From an uncultured Clostridia bacterium (lineage in GTDB: Bacteria > Bacillota > Clostridia > Oscillospirales > Acutalibacteraceae), in assembly GCA_937888485.1 (NCBI GenBank), contig CALAQQ010000178.1:1-11709 (forward strand): 11,709 bases of DNA, given 5' to 3'. Position numbers and translations under genes: made by a program. This document shows, one piece after another, positions 8,134 through 11,709 of this stretch. Each line of letters opens with the position of its first letter. Positions within the stretch are counted from its first letter, which is position 1. The notes beneath the pieces were generated by a model, which saw nothing but the letters and a program-made list of their open reading frames with translations, ran no database searches and had not been told where the DNA came from.

Positions 8134-8162
8134 ATTATAATCATCCCCGTAATACTTGTAAA
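8134..8162 (-). promoter_or_regulatory. Sigma-A-type promoter for the heparinase-like gene
   Basis: On the minus strand, TTTACA (8162-8157) is separated by exactly 17 bases from a perfect TATAAT (8139-8134). Transcription would start near 8127, giving a leader of about 28 bases to ATG 8099. No clear operator is visible in this leader. Confidence 0.8.
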
Positions 8163-8192
8163 GTTGATTTTGGCTATCTGTGAAATTTTATG

Positions 8193-8227
8193 TTGTATTT
8201 CTCAACCTTTCCATAGTATACTATAAC
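8193..8227 (+). promoter_or_regulatory. Candidate promoter with a 12-base palindrome upstream of the M3 peptidase
   Basis: Two overlapping weak matches exist: TTGTAT-18-TATACT (8193-8222) and TTCTCA-17-TATAAC (8199-8227). The -10 region lies within a perfect 12-base palindrome ATAGTATACTAT (8213-8224), which could be an operator or simply an AT-rich coincidence. Either start would lie about 25-30 bases before ATG 8256. Confidence 0.35.
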
Positions 8228-8255
8228 TGTTAAATATTCACGGAAGGGGATAGTT

Positions 8256-9944
8256 ATGAAAGTTTCCGAAATGCCATATAAGAGAATTACGGTTGAAGAA
8301 TTTAAAGAACAAGCAGAAATGATAATTAAAAAAATCAGAAGTGCAAAAAGTGCAGAAGATTTAAAAAATGCGAGGAATGATTTCAACAAAATAAGCGAGG
8401 AAATTGAAACTGCTTGCTCACTTGCAAACTGTCGTTTTACCCTCAACACAAGGGACGAATTCTATAATGCGGAAATGGATTATTATGACAACGCCATGCC
8501 GCTTTTCTCCGAGATTGAGAACGATTATAAAAAGGCTATTCTTGACTCACCGTACAGAACCGAAGCTGAAAAACTAATAAACCCCAGGGTTTTCAAAGGC
8601 TTTGAAATGTCACTCAAAACATTTTCACCCGAAGTTATCGAGGATTTACAGCAGGAAAATGCTCTCGTTACAAAATACTCAAAGTTTATGGGTGAACTTG
8701 CTTTTGAGTTTGAAGGCGAAAAAATGCCTCTCTCCGTACTGAGAGGTAAGCTTGAAGATGACAGCCGTGATGTCCGTAAAAAAGCTGCAGAAGCTATCGG
8801 TAAAACGATGGAAGAAAATGCCGACACATTCGATGAAATTTTTGACGGTCTTGTTAAAATCAGAACTCAAATTGCAAGAAAACTTGGCTACAAAAATTTT
8901 GTTGAACTCGGTTATTACAGAATGGGTAGGGTAGACTACGATGAAAAAATGGTTGCCGCATTCAGAAAGAGTGTTGAAACTGATATTGTTCCTGCTGTTG
9001 CAGAGCTTAAAGAACGCATCAGAAACCGTCTCGGTCTTGATAAGATAATGTACTATGACGATGCCGTCAGCGTTACGGGTGAAATGCCCCGACCTGTTAT
9101 CGGTACGAAAGAAATATTTGACAATGCACTCAAAATGTATAACGATATGAAACCCGAAATCGGAGATTTTATGCAGAGAATGCTTGATGCGGAAGCCTTT
9201 GATGTTGAAGCCCGTGACGGCAAATTCGGCGGCGGATACTGCACAACTTTTGCCAAATACAAACAGCCGTTTATACTTGCAAACTTTAACGGCACAAGCG
9301 GTGATATAGACGTTATCACTCATGAATTCGGTCACGCTTTGGCGGCGGATTATATGTTCAAATTCGCAGAGCCCGACTATCCGACGGGTATGGAAACTCA
9401 CGAGTGCCACAGCATGAGCATGGAGTTTCTCTGTCACAAATATATGGATGGATTTTTTGGCGATAAGTCGGATAAATACCGTTACAAGCACATTGTTGAT
9501 GCACTTTCTTTCATTCCTTACGGAACGATTGTTGACGAATTCCAGCATATAGTTTACGAGAATCCCGACCTTACACCGGACGAACGCAAATCGGAATATC
9601 TGAAGCTTGAAAAGAAATACAGACCCTATCTTTCGTTTGAGGGAATTCCTTATCTTGAACTCGGCACACGCTGGCAATATCAGATGCATATCTATGAAAG
9701 TCCGTTCTATTATATTGACTACTGCATTGCGCAGTGTGTAGCGCTTGGATTCCTCGGACTTTCGAGAGATAATTTTGAAGATGCACTCGAAAAATATGTT
9801 GATTTCCTTAAGAAAACAGGCGGTATATCACTCGGCGAATTAATCGAAGGCGCAGGACTTAAATCTCCCTTTGTTGAGAATGCACTCAAAGAAACTGCAG
9901 AAAACGCTTTGAAAGCAATAACGGAAACCGAAAACAAAATATAA
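8256..9944 (+). CDS. M3-family zinc oligoendopeptidase (PepF/oligopeptidase-like)
   Basis: This encodes 562 residues, the usual size for bacterial M3 oligoendopeptidases. The zinc site is HEFGH at 356-360, with a third ligand most likely Glu383 in THECHSMSMEF. A C-terminal signature HIYESPFYYIDYCIAQCV supplies the conserved Tyr residues around the active-site cleft. The N-terminal half is helical and charged, forming the cap over the deep channel that restricts these enzymes to short peptides. There is no signal peptide, so it is cytoplasmic and likely recycles oligopeptides. AAGGGGA (8244-8250) lies 5 bases before the ATG. It is a single-gene transcript: divergent from the heparinase-like gene and ended by its own hairpin. 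A general housekeeping role is more likely than a link to the neighbouring carbohydrate genes. Confidence 0.92.
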   Translation: MKVSEMPYKRITVEEFKEQAEMIIKKIRSAKSAEDLKNARNDFNKISEEIETACSLANCRFTLNTRDEFYNAEMDYYDNAMPLFSEIENDYKKAILDSPYRTEAEKLINPRVFKGFEMSLKTFSPEVIEDLQQENALVTKYSKFMGELAFEFEGEKMPLSVLRGKLEDDSRDVRKKAAEAIGKTMEENADTFDEIFDGLVKIRTQIARKLGYKNFVELGYYRMGRVDYDEKMVAAFRKSVETDIVPAVAELKERIRNRLGLDKIMYYDDAVSVTGEMPRPVIGTKEIFDNALKMYNDMKPEIGDFMQRMLDAEAFDVEARDGKFGGGYCTTFAKYKQPFILANFNGTSGDIDVITHEFGHALAADYMFKFAEPDYPTGMETHECHSMSMEFLCHKYMDGFFGDKSDKYRYKHIVDALSFIPYGTIVDEFQHIVYENPDLTPDERKSEYLKLEKKYRPYLSFEGIPYLELGTRWQYQMHIYESPFYYIDYCIAQCVALGFLGLSRDNFEDALEKYVDFLKKTGGISLGELIEGAGLKSPFVENALKETAENALKAITETENKI

Positions 9945-9949
9945 CAATA

Positions 9950-9978
9950 AAAGCACGGAGTAAAACTCCGTGCTTTTT
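9950..9978. terminator. Bidirectional rho-independent terminator between peptidase and DUF6054-like gene
   Basis: The arms AAAGCACGGAG (9950-9960) and CTCCGTGCTTT (9966-9976) pair perfectly over 11 bases around a TAAAA loop. Five T at 9974-9978 follow on the + strand, starting 5 bases after the peptidase stop. On the minus strand the tail reads TTTATTGTTAT, so it can also terminate the convergent gene ending at 10005. Confidence 0.88.
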
Positions 9979-10004
9979 GCGTGATGTGGTATATCTTTGT
10001 TAGC

Positions 10005-10343
10005 TTATATCTTGTAATTATCAAGCGTTGAGGTGATCGAATTAAGAAATGATTTCTCGCCCAAAGTGTTAATCTTTAAAAACATCGCCTGACTGCCGCC
10101 CGATGTAATAACCGAGGCGAAAATCTGTCCGTTACTTTCAAGCAAAGTGAAGTTAAGACTCACTCTGTTGCTGCCCGTGTAACTGTAACGTTCATAAACT
10201 CGCACGGCGCATCGTGTATCGTCGGCATGAAAATCGCTGCTGTCCTCAAGTGATGCGGAAGAACTGTTGTTCATAATTGCGCTGTTAACCGCGTCAAGTA
10301 TTTCGGTAAAACTGCCGCGAAGCCTTGCTTCATATTTAGCCAT
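10005..10343 (-). CDS. Small conserved hypothetical protein, resembles DUF6054
   Basis: This encodes 112 residues. There is no signal peptide or transmembrane segment. The sequence has an amphipathic start (MAKYEARLRGSFTEILDAVN), a serine-rich segment (NNSSSASLEDSSDF), then DTRCAVRVYERYSYTGSNR and a beta-rich stretch ending GSQAMFLKINT. The VRVYERYSYTG and TSGGSQAMFLKINT motifs match my recollection of the DUF6054 family of Firmicute proteins; this was not checked against a database. No catalytic residues are evident and the function is unknown. Start 10343 is supported by AGGAAG 7-8 bases upstream on the minus strand, and the gene has its own promoter and shares a terminator with the peptidase gene. 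Confidence 0.75.
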   Translation of the reverse strand: MAKYEARLRGSFTEILDAVNSAIMNNSSSASLEDSSDFHADDTRCAVRVYERYSYTGSNRVSLNFTLLESNGQIFASVITSGGSQAMFLKINTLGEKSFLNSITSTLDNYKI

Positions 10344-10371
10344 AAAATCACTTCCTTTTCTTATTAACTCA

Positions 10372-10401
10372 ATTATACCATACGAGCGCTGTTTAATGCA
10401 A
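10372..10401 (-). promoter_or_regulatory. Extended -10 promoter for the DUF6054-like gene
   Basis: On the minus strand, TTGCAT (10401-10396) lies 18 bases from a perfect TATAAT (10377-10372), which is preceded by TGG as in extended -10 promoters. The start would be near 10365, about 22 bases before ATG 10343. Confidence 0.7.
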
Positions 10402-10402
10402 C

Positions 10403-10436
10403 AAAAAAAGCGCAGGGCGGTATGCTCTGCGCTTTT
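10403..10436 (-). terminator. Rho-independent terminator of the perR-like/rubrerythrin operon
   Basis: On the minus strand the arms AAAAGCGCAGAGC (10436-10424) and GCCCTGCGCTTTT (10418-10406) pair over 13 positions with one mismatch, around a 5-base loop, ending in seven T (10409-10403). It begins 6 bases after the rubrerythrin stop and ends one base before the next gene's -35 element. Confidence 0.88.
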
Positions 10437-10442
10437 GGAAAA

Positions 10443-10982
10443 TTAACCGAAATATCTCTCAAGAAGACCCTGGAATGCCTTGCCGTGTCTTGCTTCGTCA
10501 CGAGCCATTTCGTGAACTGTGTCGTGGATAGCGTCAAGATTTTGTTCTTTTGCCATTTTAGCAAGTTCGAATTTACCTAAAGTTGCACCGTTTTCAGCTT
10601 CAACTCTCATTTCGAGGTTTTTCTTTGTTGAATCTGTAACGAGTTCGCCTAAGAGTTCAGCGAATTTTGCAGCGTGTTCTGCTTCTTCGTAAGCAGCTTT
10701 TTCCCAGTAAAGACCAATTTCTGGGTAGCCTTCTCTGTGAGCAACTCTTGCCATTGCAAGATACATACCAACCTCTGAGCATTCACCGTTGAAGTTGTCA
10801 CGAAGACCCATAATGATTTCTTCGGGTACATTTGCTTCCTTGCCAACACCGAGAATGTGTTCAGCTGCCCAAGTCATACCTGCGCCTTCTTCTCTTTCCT
10901 TCATCTTAGCCTTGCAGATGGGGCAAGTGTCAATCTTTTCATCGCTTTCATAACCGCATACGGGACAATAGTACTTTTTCAT
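10443..10982 (-). CDS. rbr: Reverse-type rubrerythrin (N-terminal rubredoxin domain, C-terminal diiron domain)
   Basis: This encodes 179 residues. The rubredoxin-like iron site comes first: Cys6 and Cys9 (CPVCGY), Cys20 and Cys23 (CPICKA). A four-helix ferritin-like diiron domain follows, with ligand candidates Glu67/Glu70, Glu100-x-x-His103 (EEAEH), Glu130 and Glu163-x-x-His166 (EARH). Classical rubrerythrins carry the rubredoxin at the C-terminus; this order is that of clostridial reverse rubrerythrins. Those act as NADH-linked (via partner reductases) peroxidases and oxygen reductases in the cytoplasm of anaerobes. GGAGGA lies 8 bases before the ATG. The gene starts 19 bases after the perR-like stop, so the two are co-transcribed. 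No nearby rubredoxin reductase is present. The assignment is strong. Confidence 0.95.
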   Translation of the reverse strand: MKKYYCPVCGYESDEKIDTCPICKAKMKEREEGAGMTWAAEHILGVGKEANVPEEIIMGLRDNFNGECSEVGMYLAMARVAHREGYPEIGLYWEKAAYEEAEHAAKFAELLGELVTDSTKKNLEMRVEAENGATLGKFELAKMAKEQNLDAIHDTVHEMARDEARHGKAFQGLLERYFG

Positions 10983-11001
10983 AATTTTTTTCCTCCAAAA
11001 T

Positions 11002-11388
11002 TTAATTTATTTTATTACAAGAATTGCAAAGACCGTGGAACAGCAGTGAGTAGCCATCAACACAACCGTTAAAATTTGTATTCGCATCATCAAGAAAAGA
11101 TGAATTGATACAGATATTAACATCAAATATTCTTCCGCAGGTGCGACAAAGCAGGTGATTATGCTCGTGAAGATGAGCATCATAATGAACTGCGTCTCTT
11201 CCGTTTATGGAGAATATTTTACCCTCGTCGTTCAGAAAACAAAGATTTCTGTAAACTGTTGCCAGGCTTATATTCGGAAAGGATTTCTTAACCGAGAAAT
11301 AAACCTCTTCAGCAGTAGGGTGGTCATATCGTGACTGTAAGTCGCTGAGGACCGCATCTCTTTGCTTACTGTTGCGTGTGGTGGACAT
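11002..11388 (-). CDS. perR: Fur-family peroxide-sensing-type repressor (PerR-like)
   Basis: This encodes 128 residues. A winged-helix DNA-binding domain (about 5-65) contains HPTAEEVY and the recognition helix NISLATVYRNL; a C-terminal metal-binding dimer domain follows. By alignment to Bacillus subtilis PerR, regulatory metal ligands are His23, Asp70, His76, His78 and Asp89. The structural zinc site is Cys81, Cys84, Cys121 and Cys124 (CRTC, CNSC). Asp at 70 and 89 favours PerR over Fur. Arg47, however, replaces the Asn61 of B. subtilis PerR and matches Fur. PerR proteins repress antioxidant genes until peroxide oxidises the metal-binding histidines. It heads an operon with rubrerythrin, and a palindromic box overlaps its promoter start, implying autoregulation. 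ATG 11388 is preferred (AGGAG 7 bases upstream) over the adjacent ATG 11391. Confidence 0.88.
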   Translation of the reverse strand: MSTTRNSKQRDAVLSDLQSRYDHPTAEEVYFSVKKSFPNISLATVYRNLCFLNDEGKIFSINGRDAVHYDAHLHEHNHLLCRTCGRIFDVNICINSSFLDDANTNFNGCVDGYSLLFHGLCNSCNKIN

Positions 11389-11416
11389 CATTGAGCTCCT
11401 TTCTTTTGCTTTTTCT

Positions 11417-11437
11417 TAGTGATAATGATTATCACTA
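11417..11437. promoter_or_regulatory. Perfect Fur-type operator (7-1-7 inverted repeat)
   Basis: The core TGATAATGATTATCA (11420-11434) is a perfect 7-1-7 inverted repeat, and perfect symmetry extends to 10-1-10 across 11417-11437. It equals the Bacillus Fur box consensus TGATAATnATTATCA, whereas a PerR box is TTATAATnATTATAA. It begins at the predicted transcription start of the perR-like gene, so binding would block transcription of the regulator and rubrerythrin. Confidence 0.88.
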
Positions 11438-11442
11438 TCGAT

Positions 11443-11471
11443 ATAATACACTATGATTATTTGAATGTCAA
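11443..11471 (-). promoter_or_regulatory. Sigma-A-type promoter of the perR-like/rubrerythrin operon
   Basis: On the minus strand, a perfect TTGACA (11471-11466) is separated by 17 bases from TATTAT (11448-11443). The start would be near 11436, inside the edge of the Fur-type palindrome. The leader to ATG 11388 is about 48 bases. Confidence 0.82.
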
Positions 11472-11510
11472 TAGTTTTTTGAAAAAAATCCGAATTTTTT
11501 TTAAACAGAT

Positions 11511-11550
11511 AATCCTCAGCATACAGATAAGTTATGCTGAGGATTTTTTT
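11511..11550 (+). terminator. Strong hairpin with T-run at the 3' end of the pyrimidine-nucleoside phosphorylase gene
   Basis: The arms AATCCTCAGCATA (11511-11523) and TATGCTGAGGATT (11533-11545) pair perfectly over 13 bases around a 9-base loop, with seven T at 11544-11550 on the + strand. The only adjacent upstream gene is on the minus strand (stop at 11549), where the hairpin begins immediately after the stop but is followed by ATCTGTTT rather than a clean T-run. It probably protects or terminates that transcript, but its canonical orientation is the opposite one. Confidence 0.65.
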
Positions 11551-11709
11551 AATTAATTGTTTTATAAATCAGAGGCGATTTTCGGGGTGGTGTGTTGCTG
11601 AATTCAAGAGCAGACAATAGCATAGTCTCGGCAGGGGAAAGCCTTGCTTTATCGTTTGTAAAGAGTGTTGCGATAATTTCACCCTCAGACACGTAATCAC
11701 CGGTCTTTT
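11549..11709 (-). CDS. pdp: Pyrimidine-nucleoside phosphorylase, C-terminal end (partial)
   Basis: Only the last 52 codons are inside the window, read on the minus strand from 11707 to a TAA at 11551-11549. The visible protein begins KTGDYVSEGEIIATLF and ends PRKSPLIYKTIN. The GDYVxEGExxATxxTND motif and the closing LIYKTI match the C-terminal barrel-sandwich domain of pyrimidine-nucleoside/thymidine phosphorylases. These cleave thymidine, deoxyuridine or uridine with phosphate to give the base and (deoxy)ribose 1-phosphate in nucleoside salvage. The catalytic and phosphate-binding parts lie beyond the window. DeoA is the alternative name for the thymidine-specific branch; the two cannot be separated from this fragment. 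Confidence 0.78.
   Translation of the reverse strand, partial: KTGDYVSEGEIIATLFTNDKARLSPAETMLLSALEFSNTPPRKSPLIYKTIN

Noticed and set aside
8100..8144. Longer start for the heparinase-like gene
   Set aside because: The extra codons extend through the predicted -10 region and transcription start, and they would bury the export signal behind a 15-residue extension.
8679..9689. Long open frame (336 codons) on the minus strand inside the M3 peptidase gene
   Set aside because: The + strand frame has the full M3 zinc site and C-terminal signature. The antisense frame has no ribosome binding site, no recognisable domain, and composition typical of a codon-bias shadow.
1..11709. CRISPR arrays, tRNA/rRNA genes, insertion sequences, phage genes or a defence system
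   Set aside because: No regularly spaced direct repeats, tRNA-like cloverleaf, transposase or integrase motifs, or known defence domains were seen. Apart from the joint, the gene content is metabolic and stress-related.

Overview
The window looks like a contig from an anaerobic, low-to-moderate-GC Firmicute, probably a gut-type Clostridia/Oscillospirales member. The evidence is a rubrerythrin/PerR-like oxidative-stress pair, an M3 oligopeptidase, a small protein resembling DUF6054, a pyrimidine-nucleoside phosphorylase end, GGAGG-type ribosome binding sites and GAA/AAA-rich codon use. No rRNA, tRNA, CRISPR array, integrase or transposase was seen. No stretch longer than 300 bases lacks a gene.

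Bases 1-1188 form one uninterrupted reading frame built from two unrelated halves. About 250 residues of DnaG primase (TOPRIM domain onward) run in frame into the C-terminal two-thirds of a short-chain dehydrogenase/reductase (SDR). The switch lies near 742-762 and coincides with a change in codon use. It is most simply a misassembly or a recombination/deletion joint. It should not be taken as a real bifunctional enzyme without read evidence.

The SDR half belongs with the genes that follow on the + strand: a fumarate-reductase-like FAD oxidoreductase (1185-2963), a family GH3 beta-glycosidase (2965-5040) and an alpha/beta-hydrolase (5043-6083). Spacing is 1-2 bases or a 4-base overlap, and a strong bidirectional hairpin ends the unit. 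This reads as a cytoplasmic operon for taking apart and redox-modifying a glycosylated, possibly acylated small molecule; the substrate is unknown. Facing it is a secreted or membrane-anchored heparinase II/III-like protein (6123-8099, - strand) with its own near-consensus promoter.

To the right are an M3-family oligopeptidase (8256-9944, +), a DUF6054-like small protein (10005-10343, -), and a perR-like/rubrerythrin operon (11388 to 10443, -). The regulator has PerR-type metal-site residues but an arginine at the helix position that in Bacillus subtilis separates Fur from PerR box recognition. Its own promoter carries a perfect 7-1-7 Fur-type palindrome at the expected transcription start. 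The window ends in the last 52 codons of a pyrimidine-nucleoside phosphorylase (11549-11709, -). Both convergent gene pairs share bidirectional terminators.
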